DNA of 30,944 nt from a virus (IMGVR_UViG_3300037493_003534:1-30944), one strand, 5' to 3'. Positions 22,459 through 28,899 are shown, counted from the first letter of the stretch. The notes: generated by a model from the sequence alone, not told the origin. A program made the numbers and translations.

Positions 22459-22745
22459 AAAGACTTTTACTTTCATTTGCGGAGTTGCGGACTGCGACGA
22501 CATTTGCTAGATTGTCGAAATGAGAAGTGAGGTAGGTCATTAATTCCTCTTGTTGGTAATTTGATCTGAAATAAAGCCGGCTAAAATAGTTGAATTATTG
22601 AGGAGTGACCTGTATCCTACGGTTGGCGTAATTAACCATTCAAATAGGAAATTGACGATATACTATGTAATGTAGTAGAAGATATCTAAGAGGTGTCATC
22701 TGATTAGATATTCCAGATACCAATCGACTGGGAATTCTGGGACGT
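22459..22745. other. Gene-free stretch before tRNA-Met
   Basis: 287 bases. No open frame of note and no tRNA fold recognised. One GCCGGC site. Presumably carries the tRNA promoter, which I could not place with confidence. Confidence 0.5.
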
Positions 22746-22818
22746 TGCGGGGTAGAGCAGTGAGTAGCTCGCATGGCTCATAACCATGAGGTCGTAGGTG
22801 CAAATCCTTCCTCCGCAC
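22746..22818 (+). tRNA. tRNA-Met (anticodon CAT)
   Basis: Acceptor TGCGGGG/CTCCGCA, D stem GAGC/GCTC, anticodon stem CATGG/CCATG with loop CTCATAA, T loop TGCAAAT. T stem has one mismatch. CAT could also be the Ile isoacceptor after base modification. Confidence 0.85.
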
Positions 22819-23114
22819 CTAATGTAAGTGGGTTTTATGCCTCAAAAGCATAAAGCTGGTAGTATTGCTTACGAAGTTCTCTATGGGATTGTTTCATTTA
22901 CAATTGCCATTTTGTTTCTCCGATTGTGAATGCTCATGGAGTTGAGAGAGACGATATATTGACGCTAAAGCCCGTATTTGGTCTATTTGGGTTGCCCTAG
23001 CTAGTGTCGAAGAATCATTGTTTATATAGGGAAGTGGTCTCCATAGTAGTAGTCTAAACAGATGAAATATTGTGGAGACTGCGAGCTAATTTTGAATGAA
23101 AGCCGGCTTTCTTT
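22819..23114 (+). other. Gene-poor stretch after tRNA-Met
   Basis: 296 bases. Contains a 30-codon open frame at 22837-22929 (MPQKHKAGSIAYEVLYGIVS, then a hydrophobic end) that could be a tiny membrane peptide but lacks a clear ribosome site; a GTCTCCA/TGGAGAC inverted repeat near 23037-23080; and a 14-base palindrome GAAAGCCGGCTTTC at 23098-23111. Confidence 0.35.
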
Positions 23115-23423
23115 ATGAATTCTTGCGAACTTTGTTCCAGAAACGAGACTCTCACTTTTCATCACTTAATTCCAGTTACACTTCATTCCAAAAAGTGGTT
23201 CGTTAAAAACTACTCTAAAGAAGATATGAAAGCCGGAGCTATGCTATGTCAAGATTGTCATAATGCCATTCATCGGTTTATTCCAGAAAAACTCTTAGGC
23301 ACGGACTATACTACCGTAGAGAAACTTCTCTCTAACGAGAAGGTTGCTACCTTTGTCTCTTGGGTTTCTAAGAGAAGTGGCTTGCATAAAACAGACTTAC
23401 CTGTTTGGCATCGTAGAGGATGA
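23115..23423 (+). CDS. HNH endonuclease-like protein
   Basis: 102 residues. CELCSRNETLTFHHLIPVTL at the start gives the first Cys pair and the His-His of the HNH core (about 4-23), and LCQDCHNAIHRF (about 49-60) completes it with the second Cys pair and final His. Small stand-alone HNH proteins like this are common in phages and bacteria; roles include nicking, homing and restriction. A 14-base palindrome lies three bases before the ATG and could affect translation. Confidence 0.85.
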   Translation: MNSCELCSRNETLTFHHLIPVTLHSKKWFVKNYSKEDMKAGAMLCQDCHNAIHRFIPEKLLGTDYTTVEKLLSNEKVATFVSWVSKRSGLHKTDLPVWHRRG

Positions 23424-23446
23424 TTCCTAGAAAAGGGAAATGAAGA

Positions 23447-23632
23447 ATGACTGAAATTAAAGTTGGTGATACGGTTAAGTTGAAGATTGATTCTGACAAT
23501 AGAGTGCTCATGTTTGTCGAAGGAATCGATCCAGAAGATTCTGAATACCTTGAGCTAGTCTGGCTAGATAAGGATGGAAACGTTATTCAGCGTCGAATCC
23601 GCAAGATTGCCTTGGAAGTCGTTAAGATATAG
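23447..23632 (+). CDS. Small SH3-like protein
   Basis: 61 residues, MTEIKVGDTVKLKIDSDNRV and LVWLDKDGNVIQRRI. The short barrel pattern resembles DUF2158/YodC-like proteins, of unknown role; the match is by eye. First of three tightly joined small genes. AAGGGAAATGAAG precedes the ATG. Confidence 0.7.
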   Translation: MTEIKVGDTVKLKIDSDNRVLMFVEGIDPEDSEYLELVWLDKDGNVIQRRIRKIALEVVKI

Positions 23633-23854
23633 ATGCAGCCCGGCGATCTTATACGTCTTAAGCCTGACGAGTTTAAACTAGAACAGCATTCCAATTTAAT
23701 TATTGCGGAATTTGGCAGGGAATATACAACTGGCAAATTTGTAAGAGTGTTTAGACTCCTAGGTCCATCAAAGGGCGGGCCTCTAATCTTCTGGACGCAG
23801 GAGGCTGATTGGATCAAGAAGTATTTTGATGTAATTTCGCCAGGTTCTTTATGA
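23633..23854 (+). CDS. Small GDLIRL protein, copy 1
   Basis: 73 residues, starting directly after the previous stop. MQPGDLIRLKPDEF at the start and YFDVISPGSL at the end match the layout of the next gene, so these two look like tandem duplicates. Small beta-rich fold; function unknown. Confidence 0.7.
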   Translation: MQPGDLIRLKPDEFKLEQHSNLIIAEFGREYTTGKFVRVFRLLGPSKGGPLIFWTQEADWIKKYFDVISPGSL

Positions 23855-24105
23855 GAGTCGGGGATTTAATCAGGCTTAGAGATCCTTTTCGCAATAGCAC
23901 TTGTGATCCATTTTTGATCGTTAAAGAAACGATATTAACAGGAACCGGTCGCAGAGTATTTGATCTCCTCAATTGTGATACAGAAAGTATTAAGACTTAT
24001 TGCAACGCAATTGAAATTGAAAAGTATTATGAGGTTCTTTCGCCAGAAACGAGCAACGATAAGCCAGGGGTTTGCCCTGGCGACCGCTCCCCGGCAAAAA
24101 CTTAA
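23851..24105 (+). CDS. Small GDLIRL protein, copy 2
   Basis: 84 residues. Overlaps the previous stop by four bases (ATGA). MRVGDLIRLRDPFRN and YYEVLSPETS match copy 1. An extra tail (about 71-84) spans a GCCAGGG/CCCTGGC hairpin at 24063-24081. Function unknown. Confidence 0.7.
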   Translation: MRVGDLIRLRDPFRNSTCDPFLIVKETILTGTGRRVFDLLNCDTESIKTYCNAIEIEKYYEVLSPETSNDKPGVCPGDRSPAKT

Positions 24106-24111
24106 TATTGG

Positions 24112-24140
24112 TTTAAACTTTTTCTCGACTGTGTTATAGT
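24112..24140 (+). promoter_or_regulatory. Promoter TTTAAA-N17-TATAGT for tRNA-Ala
   Basis: Member of the promoter family, -10 box 13 bases before the mature tRNA start. Confidence 0.65.
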
Positions 24141-24153
24141 TAAGTTCTCTTAT

Positions 24154-24227
24154 GGGGGTGTAGCTCAGTGGGATGTAGCGCTACATTTGCAATGTAGAAG
24201 TCGTGAGTTCGATCCTCACCACCTCCA
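24154..24227 (+). tRNA. tRNA-Ala (anticodon TGC)
   Basis: Acceptor GGGGGTG/CACCTCC (one G-T), anticodon stem CTACA/TGTAG with loop TTTGCAA, T stem GTGAG/CTCAC with loop TTCGATC. Confidence 0.93.
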
Positions 24228-24237
24228 AATTTACCAA

Positions 24238-24279
24238 TAATTTCAAGCACTTAGATGAAATTTCGAATGCTTGAAATTA
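24238..24279. repeat. Perfect 12-bp inverted repeat between tRNAs
   Basis: TAATTTCAAGCA (24238-24249) and TGCTTGAAATTA (24268-24279) flank 18 bases. The left arm continues into the 17-base direct repeat TAATTTCAAGCACTTAG found again at 24758-24774. Confidence 0.9.
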
Positions 24280-24284
24280 TTTAT

Positions 24285-24372
24285 GGCGGGTTGGCCGAGT
24301 TGGTCTATGGCGCTGGCTTAGAATCCCAGAGTGCTCGAAAGGGCACCATTCGTTCGAATCGAATACCCGCTT
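24285..24372 (+). tRNA. tRNA with long variable arm, Ser (AGA) or Leu (TAG)
   Basis: Acceptor GGCGGGT/ACCCGCT (one G-T) and encoded CCA at 24373-24375. Anticodon stem CTGGC/CCCAG has one mismatch with loop TTAGAAT, which reads AGA; shifting the loop by one base reads TAG. T stem ATTCG/CGAAT. The long variable arm fits Ser or Leu. Confidence 0.75.
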
Positions 24373-24415
24373 CCATTGTTGAATGATTTCATGTAGTTAG
24401 CCGGCTTTTTATCCC

Positions 24416-24444
24416 TTTAAATTTTGTTACCAGTATGGTATAAT
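24416..24444 (+). promoter_or_regulatory. Promoter TTTAAA-N17-TATAAT
   Basis: Ends six bases before ATG 24451, so the message should be leaderless. Confidence 0.7.
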
Positions 24445-24450
24445 GGATAT

Positions 24451-24774
24451 ATGACTACATTCGAACAAGCATATGCCGGCGGCGCCGTGGGTCTTATCTC
24501 CTGGCTTAAGGATTCGCCTAACGGTGGACATAACCGGTTGACGCCAGAAGAAGTCGTCTTGGTTGCCAAGCTTATGAACAACAACCAGAATGACGCAGAA
24601 GTTCTAACTGTTTGGGGAGCTCTTCAACGGGATATGATTCATCTGGATATGATTCATCCCTTGATAGTAAATAGATTGTTGCAAGCGTGCGGTGTTCCGC
24701 CGATTTCAGCAGAAGAAATTGAAACAAACCGTCTCCGACGTGAAGCAAGTATGGGAGTAATTTCAAGCACTTAG
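24451..24774 (+). CDS. Hypothetical protein
   Basis: 107 residues. The ATG at 24451 is placed exactly at the predicted transcription start; the frame opens earlier, within the promoter, so I reject that start. Helical (TPEEVVLVAKLMNNNQNDAE), containing a six-residue direct repeat (DMIHLDMIHP). The last codons, GTA ATT TCA AGC ACT TAG, are part of a repeated DNA element also seen at three other places. Family not recognised. Confidence 0.7.
   Translation: MTTFEQAYAGGAVGLISWLKDSPNGGHNRLTPEEVVLVAKLMNNNQNDAEVLTVWGALQRDMIHLDMIHPLIVNRLLQACGVPPISAEEIETNRLRREASMGVISST
24758..24774. repeat. 17-bp repeat TAATTTCAAGCACTTAG
   Basis: Identical to 24238-24254; a 15-base part occurs inverted at 20227-20241; a near copy is the 3' end of the GIY-YIG gene (minus strand, near 19008). 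Here it forms the last codons of the gene. Confidence 0.9.
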
Positions 24775-24782
24775 CAACTCAG

Positions 24783-24811
24783 TTTAACTTTCAATAGGGG
24801 TCTGGTAAGAT
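24783..24811 (+). promoter_or_regulatory. Promoter TTTAAC-N17-TAAGAT
   Basis: Upstream of the SprT-like gene. The leader contains a 7-bp stem AGATGTT/AACATCT just before the ATG. Confidence 0.55.
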
Positions 24812-24843
24812 AGATGTTCGCAATGAAAGTGTAAACATCTTCC

Positions 24844-25263
24844 ATGTCCCTAGAGGAAATTCTAATATTGAAACTGAGAAGTGAACGTAAAGAGAAGCCA
24901 GTCAACTTATCCTATTCGAAGTCCATAGACATATGGATAAATGCGGCTTTACGCAAGCTAAAACTTGAAGACAAAATAGGTAAAATACATTGGCAACTTA
25001 ATGAAGAATTAAGTGGAGTAGTAGCAAGAGCTAAATTTCTAATAATAATGAATGAAAAAGTATTTACATATTTAGAATTTAGCCCGACCTTCTTTCATAA
25101 CACTCAATCTCAAAAACAAAGAAGAGAAATAGTTTATCACGAAGTAGCTCATGTGGTAGACTCTTATTGTGCCGGCTCTTCCGGTGGTCATAATAAAAAT
25201 TGGAAATACCTAATGAAGCTTGCAGGAGTGCCAGCCAAAACCTCTTATGAATTGATACGATAA
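24844..25263 (+). CDS. SprT-like zinc metalloprotease-like protein
   Basis: 139 residues. YHEVAHVVDSYCAG (about 98-111) is the HExxH zinc site with the downstream SSGGHNKNWKYLMKLAG, whose His is the third ligand as in SprT/Spartan proteins. SprT proteins in eukaryotes cut DNA-protein crosslinks; phage and bacterial roles are less known. No strong ribosome site; a hairpin in the leader lies just before the ATG. Stop overlaps the next start (TAATG). Confidence 0.8.
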   Translation: MSLEEILILKLRSERKEKPVNLSYSKSIDIWINAALRKLKLEDKIGKIHWQLNEELSGVVARAKFLIIMNEKVFTYLEFSPTFFHNTQSQKQRREIVYHEVAHVVDSYCAGSSGGHNKNWKYLMKLAGVPAKTSYELIR

Positions 25264-25649
25264 TGGGATATAATATTACACTTCACAATTATGATTTTAT
25301 CATTGCCGCCGCCGAAAAGAATAATGTTCTTCAAGCGCTTCACAATATGCCAGATATCAATTATTCTTGGGTCAGCATTGCTGAGGTAAAGAAGACGCAA
25401 ACTTTGGATGAAGCCATGTATGAATGGCGATATAAGCCGGAGTATGATGAGGGCGGGAATGTTATAGGTATTGATTTCTGTGGTGAGAAGCTTGGGAGCG
25501 ATGAAGAAATGTTTGCCGCAATTGCTCCCTTCGTTAAGCATGGAAGTTTTATTGAAATGCATGGAGAAGATGGCGCAATGTGGCGCTGGAAGTTTGTCAA
25601 TGGACAAATGAAAGAAATTTCTGCAAAAATTATTTGGGATGATGAATAA
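25263..25649 (+). CDS. Hypothetical protein
   Basis: 128 residues. Ends with a beta-rich unit (FIEMHGEDGAMWRWKFVNGQ, then MKEISAKIIWDD) of a kind seen in many phage hypothetical proteins. The first half is helical. Coupled to the SprT-like gene through a TAATG overlap. Function unknown. Confidence 0.7.
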   Translation: MGYNITLHNYDFIIAAAEKNNVLQALHNMPDINYSWVSIAEVKKTQTLDEAMYEWRYKPEYDEGGNVIGIDFCGEKLGSDEEMFAAIAPFVKHGSFIEMHGEDGAMWRWKFVNGQMKEISAKIIWDDE

Positions 25650-25656
25650 GAAGTAT

Positions 25657-25731
25657 TCGCTGGTAGCTCAGTTGGTTTAGAGCAAACCGTTGATAACGGT
25701 TAGGTCACTGGTTCAAGTCCAGTCCAGCGAA
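25657..25731 (+). tRNA. tRNA-Ile (anticodon GAT)
   Basis: Acceptor TCGCTGG/CCAGCGA, discriminator A, encoded CCA at 25732-25734. Anticodon stem AACCG/CGGTT with loop TTGATAA; T stem ACTGG/CCAGT. Confidence 0.95.
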
Positions 25732-25764
25732 CCAATAAAGAAATAAGGGGGATAAGAAGAAAAT

Positions 25765-26436
25765 ATGAAAGCCGGCTTTACATATATTATAATGCTACTT
25801 GACAGGTCTGGGAGTATGGTTTCTCTAAGAGAGGATACCATTGGAGGCTTCAATTCCTTTGTAGAAGAACAAAGAAAAGTTCCTGGAGAAGCAGTTCTAA
25901 CGCTTGCTCAATTTGATGACAAGTTTAAGATTTGCTATAAGGCTTTACCGCTAGCAGAAGTGCCTAAACTCACAGAAGAGACTTTTGTGCCTAGAGGCTC
26001 TACGGCACTAAGGGATGCGGCAGCAAGATTGATGATTTCAGCCGGCCAACATCTTTCTACCATGAAAGAAGAAGACCGACCAGAAAATGTCATCTTCGTT
26101 ATCATTACCGATGGTAAAGAAAATTCCAGTAAAGAGACGCCCGCTCATATTCTTAAAGAAATGATTGACCTCCAAACTAATGTCTATAAATGGCAATTCC
26201 TATTCCTAGGAGCTAATATGGACGCCGCCTTGGTAGCACAAGATATGGGCATGTCTGGATTGAGCTATAACGCTACAGGAGCAGGCATTCGGTCCACAAT
26301 GGACACAGCATCATCTTATGTCGGGAGCCGTAGAACAGGCAACCAGGACGCAGCGGAGCGTATCCTTAAGTCTAAGGACGTTGAGGATGAAGAAGCGAAG
26401 AAAGCTTCGAGAGATTTCAAGAAGACATTAATTTAG
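25765..26436 (+). CDS. Von Willebrand A-domain protein
   Basis: 223 residues. Almost entirely a VWA domain: MIDAS LLDRSGSMV (about 11-19), GSTALRDA (Thr about residue 80), and VIITDGKENSSK (Asp about 115). It binds a metal and probably a partner protein. Family resembles cytosolic VWA proteins of phages and bacteria annotated only as VWA. The C-terminus is charged (DVEDEEAKKASRDFKK). It could be another partner of the MoxR ATPase, but it has no peptidase half and lies 4 kb away. AAGGGGG and AAGAAG precede the ATG. Confidence 0.88.
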   Translation: MKAGFTYIIMLLDRSGSMVSLREDTIGGFNSFVEEQRKVPGEAVLTLAQFDDKFKICYKALPLAEVPKLTEETFVPRGSTALRDAAARLMISAGQHLSTMKEEDRPENVIFVIITDGKENSSKETPAHILKEMIDLQTNVYKWQFLFLGANMDAALVAQDMGMSGLSYNATGAGIRSTMDTASSYVGSRRTGNQDAAERILKSKDVEDEEAKKASRDFKKTLI

Positions 26437-26479
26437 TCATTTTAAATAAGTTCGGGTAAATTAGTCAATAATTACTTAT

Positions 26480-26737
26480 ATGACAAGTCCACCAGACAAT
26501 TTAGATGCCCAAGCTGTAGAGAAGGTTTTACGAACTTTGGATAGAGATTTAGCTACCATGGCTGTATTTTCTGGAATAAGTATGAAACTTGATAGCGTAT
26601 TGAAGACTTTAATAGTAGTCAGTGATATATCATATTTTAGAACAATGCAGAAAGAAATGTTAATACCGCCAGCCGTAGGTGAACTATCTGCTGTTGAAAT
26701 TAAAAAGCTTCTTAAACAAGATGGCTGGCTTCTCTAA
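26480..26737 (+). CDS. Hypothetical helical protein
   Basis: 85 residues, helical and Leu-rich (DAQAVEKVLRTLDRDLATMA, VLKTLIVVSDISYFRTM). No motif recognised. No ribosome site seen before the ATG. Confidence 0.55.
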   Translation: MTSPPDNLDAQAVEKVLRTLDRDLATMAVFSGISMKLDSVLKTLIVVSDISYFRTMQKEMLIPPAVGELSAVEIKKLLKQDGWLL

Positions 26738-26745
26738 AATATTGC

Positions 26746-26774
26746 TTTAAATTTTATTGCCGGCCTGTTATCAT
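26746..26774 (+). promoter_or_regulatory. Promoter TTTAAA-N17-TATCAT
   Basis: The same pair of boxes as at 6639. The -10 box ends five bases before ATG 26780; leaderless or nearly so. Confidence 0.65.
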
Positions 26775-26779
26775 AAGGT

Positions 26780-26950
26780 ATGGTCGAACAAGGAAATCTA
26801 AAACGGTTCTGGTGTAAGTTTACCAAGCATGACTGGCGTGTGTATCCGCTATGTGAGCATGAGCTAACTCCATGGGCAAAGAAGTGTAGTCGATGTGGAG
26901 AACTCCATATTGGTAGAAAGAATATGGATGAAGTAATTTATGGCGAATGA
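26780..26950 (+). CDS. Small zinc-ribbon protein
   Basis: 56 residues (MVEQGNLKRFWCKFTKHDWR, and CSRCGELHIGRKN). One Cys pair near residue 12 to 26 (WC...LC) and a second CSRC pair (about 36-39) could hold zinc. Starts five bases after a -10 box. The gene ends inside the start of the next one. Function unknown. Confidence 0.6.
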   Translation: MVEQGNLKRFWCKFTKHDWRVYPLCEHELTPWAKKCSRCGELHIGRKNMDEVIYGE

Positions 26951-27119
26951 AGAAGATGCAATATGTGATGGATTGCAAGCAGTATTAACTGATTATAATT
27001 TTCTATATTTGATTGCCGGCAATGAAATGCACGAAGAACTTATCCGAGAAGCAATTATCGGAGCTTATAAAGCCGGCTTCAAAGATGGTCGTGCCCTTAC
27101 TACTCGTTCAAAGGATTGA
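26940..27119 (+). CDS. Small hypothetical protein
   Basis: 59 residues (MANEEDAICDGLQAVLTDYN, ending GRALTTRSKD), mostly helical. Overlaps the previous gene by 11 bases and is followed almost at once by the next. No family recognised. Confidence 0.55.
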   Translation: MANEEDAICDGLQAVLTDYNFLYLIAGNEMHEELIREAIIGAYKAGFKDGRALTTRSKD

Positions 27120-27121
27120 TA

Positions 27122-27466
27122 ATGCCAAAAGGTATCCCAGGTAGCGGTAAAGCTAAAACAATTAAAACAAAAGCGGCTAAAATCAAAGCACCTCGCTCCG
27201 TGCGAGCCCCAGGAGTGCGAAAGATTAAAATGACCGCCGCTAATAAAAATGATGGAAAATATCAGTGCGTCCTCGTTGGTGATACATGGCACTCGATTCA
27301 AAGTCAATCTTCGCCCCCGTCTGTACGGGATGCTGGCGCATGGACGCTATGTGTTCTGTGGGCCACATTTAAACGTGGGTACACGGATCGCCGTCCAGAT
27401 TGTTTGGAGTGTCTAAAACATACAGAAGAGTATGAAAAGAAGAAGAACGAGGATGGAGAAATTTAG
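27122..27466 (+). CDS. Basic protein with C-terminal Cys motif
   Basis: 114 residues. Very basic N-terminal third (GKAKTIKTKAAKIKAPRSVR), then GDTWHSI, and GAWTLCVLWATFKRGYTDRR followed by PDCLECLKH, a unit with a Cys pair that recurs in the remnant at 28260. Possibly a DNA-binding protein. ATG 27122 preferred over TTG 27116. Function unknown. Confidence 0.7.
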   Translation: MPKGIPGSGKAKTIKTKAAKIKAPRSVRAPGVRKIKMTAANKNDGKYQCVLVGDTWHSIQSQSSPPSVRDAGAWTLCVLWATFKRGYTDRRPDCLECLKHTEEYEKKKNEDGEI

Positions 27467-27474
27467 TCGGAGCG

Positions 27475-27487
27475 CACACACACACAC
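27475..27487. repeat. Short CA-dinucleotide repeat
   Basis: CA repeated six times plus one C, between the basic-protein gene and the endonuclease gene. Such a tract is unusual in this window and may be a slippage-prone spot. Confidence 0.8.
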
Positions 27488-27515
27488 TGCACACTAAATC
27501 TTATACAATATAGAG

Positions 27516-28259
27516 ATGCCATACAAAAACAAAGAGGATGCGAAAGCTAATCGAGAAAAAGATAAAGATAAAGATAAAATAAAAGCTAAAGCTAGTCGTG
27601 AGAAGAACAAGGTTAAAAGAGCTATGTCTTATAAGGCCTGGTACGAGTCTAACAAAGACAAAAGAATTCTTTATTGCAAAGTTTATCGTGAATCTCGTAC
27701 AGAAATTGCAAGGGCAACGTGGCTGAATTATAAATATAAATTAACTATTGAAGAATATAATGAAATGTTGGCATTGCAAAATAATTCTTGCGCAAGTTGT
27801 GATATAAATCAAGATCAGTTATCAACAAATCTTTGTGTTGATCATAATCACACAACCTTTAAAAACAGAGGACTTCTTTGTAACAAATGCAATACTGCAC
27901 TTGGATTATTTAAAGATGAACAGCAAAATATGCTCAGAGCAATTGACTACATTCACAAAACCAGCAAGACAGGCTTTTTGGTTGAAAACAAGCACCGCTT
28001 CGTAAATCTTTCCATGAAAGAAACGTTAATAGAAAAGCAAAAACTAATCGATTCGCAAAATAACAAATGCGCCATTTGCAAAACGTTCATCAATATGAAA
28101 CCAGATGCAATAAGTGTCCGACCTTGCTTTGATCACAACCACAGTACAAGCGAAATTCGTGGGGCGTTATGCGTTAAATGTAATACCGCTATTGGAATGT
28201 GCGAAGACAACGTTTCCACATTAAAAAATATGATTAAATACATTCAAAATCACTCATGA
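27516..28259 (+). CDS. Double endonuclease-VII-domain (HNH-like) protein
   Basis: 247 residues with two copies of the T4 endonuclease VII-type His-Me finger core. Copy 1: CASCDINQDQ, then LCVDHNHTTFKNRGLLCNKC and NTALGLF (about 89-134). Copy 2: CAICKTFINM, then FDHNHSTSEIRGALCVKC and NTAIGM (about 188-230). Both keep the zinc Cys and the D-H-N-H. A lysine-rich N-terminus (KANREKDKDKDKIKAKASRE) precedes them. Single-domain relatives are holiday-junction resolvases or free homing enzymes; a tandem pair in one chain could cut as a pseudo-dimer. The gene splits a paralogue pair (27122 and 28260), which suits mobile behaviour. Confidence 0.88.
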   Translation: MPYKNKEDAKANREKDKDKDKIKAKASREKNKVKRAMSYKAWYESNKDKRILYCKVYRESRTEIARATWLNYKYKLTIEEYNEMLALQNNSCASCDINQDQLSTNLCVDHNHTTFKNRGLLCNKCNTALGLFKDEQQNMLRAIDYIHKTSKTGFLVENKHRFVNLSMKETLIEKQKLIDSQNNKCAICKTFINMKPDAISVRPCFDHNHSTSEIRGALCVKCNTAIGMCEDNVSTLKNMIKYIQNHS

Positions 28260-28439
28260 AACATTAAAACCCAAGAGCAAGCTGAGGCGCCTGGCGCTAA
28301 TTCGCAAGGGGCTTGGACTACATGTAGCATATGGGCAGCTTTTAAGCGTGGCTACAATCGTCAACTTCCAGATTGCCCATATTGTCTTAAACACGCTAAT
28401 ATTGATATATCCAATAAACTCGATAAAGGAAACGAATAA
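28260..28439 (+). pseudogene. Remnant of a paralogue of the 27122 gene
   Basis: 59 codons open directly after the endonuclease stop, in the same frame, with no start codon. The translation GAWTTCSIWAAFKRGYNRQL and PDCPYCLKH matches the C-terminus of the 27122 protein (about 19 of 27 aligned residues). The N-terminal part is missing. Likely left when the endonuclease gene was inserted or when the locus was duplicated; readthrough of one TGA would fuse it to the endonuclease. Overlaps the next ATG. Confidence 0.75.
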
Positions 28440-28738
28440 TGTACGTAGAAGATAATGGCGATATTATTGAATCAAACGCAGTTAATGGCGGCTATCAAAT
28501 TATTTATAAGTTCCAGAATGGTTATGGAGCCTCAGTCGTTCAACATGACATGTCCTATGGTCTAGAATTAGCTGTAATCAAATACAAAGACGACGGTCAG
28601 TGGGACTTGACCTATGAAACCCCTATTACCTCAGACGTGCTTGGGCATTTGACTCCAGAAGAGCTTAAGGAGCATCTGGATAGTATTCGTAAGCTTCCAG
28701 GAGCAACCGTCGCTCCTGTAATTGAGCCGGCAAATTAA
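28439..28738 (+). CDS. Hypothetical protein
   Basis: 99 residues with beta-rich start (YQIIYKFQNGYGASVVQHDM) and helical end (LTPEELKEHLDSIRKLPG). The ATG overlaps the stop of the remnant, so it was probably the neighbour of the intact paralogue. Function unknown. Confidence 0.7.
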   Translation: MYVEDNGDIIESNAVNGGYQIIYKFQNGYGASVVQHDMSYGLELAVIKYKDDGQWDLTYETPITSDVLGHLTPEELKEHLDSIRKLPGATVAPVIEPAN

Positions 28739-28751
28739 ATATTTTTATTGG

Positions 28752-28780
28752 TTGAAATATGTGCCGAAAGCTGATATACT
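28752..28780 (+). promoter_or_regulatory. Promoter TTGAAA-N17-TATACT for the tRNA cluster
   Basis: Close to sigma70 consensus, 23 bases upstream of tRNA-Leu. Confidence 0.7.
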
Positions 28781-28803
28781 GAGAGGGTAGACAAGAAGAA
28801 CAT

Positions 28804-28887
28804 GCTCGGTTGGTGAAACAGGCAGACACAACGGACTTAAAATCCGTCGGCCGCAAGGCCATGCGGGATCATTCCCCGCACCGAGCA
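28804..28887 (+). tRNA. tRNA-Leu (anticodon TAA)
   Basis: Acceptor GCTCGGT/ACCGAGC, discriminator A. Anticodon stem ACGGA/TCCGT with loop CTTAAAA; long variable arm; T stem GCGGG/CCCGC. Confidence 0.95.
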
Positions 28888-28899
28888 CTGAATTATTTC

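Noticed and set aside
27516-28439. Group I intron carrying the endonuclease gene
   Set aside because: The upstream gene has its own stop and a complete homologous C-terminus, so there is no split exon pair to join, and I could not recognise intron core pairings.
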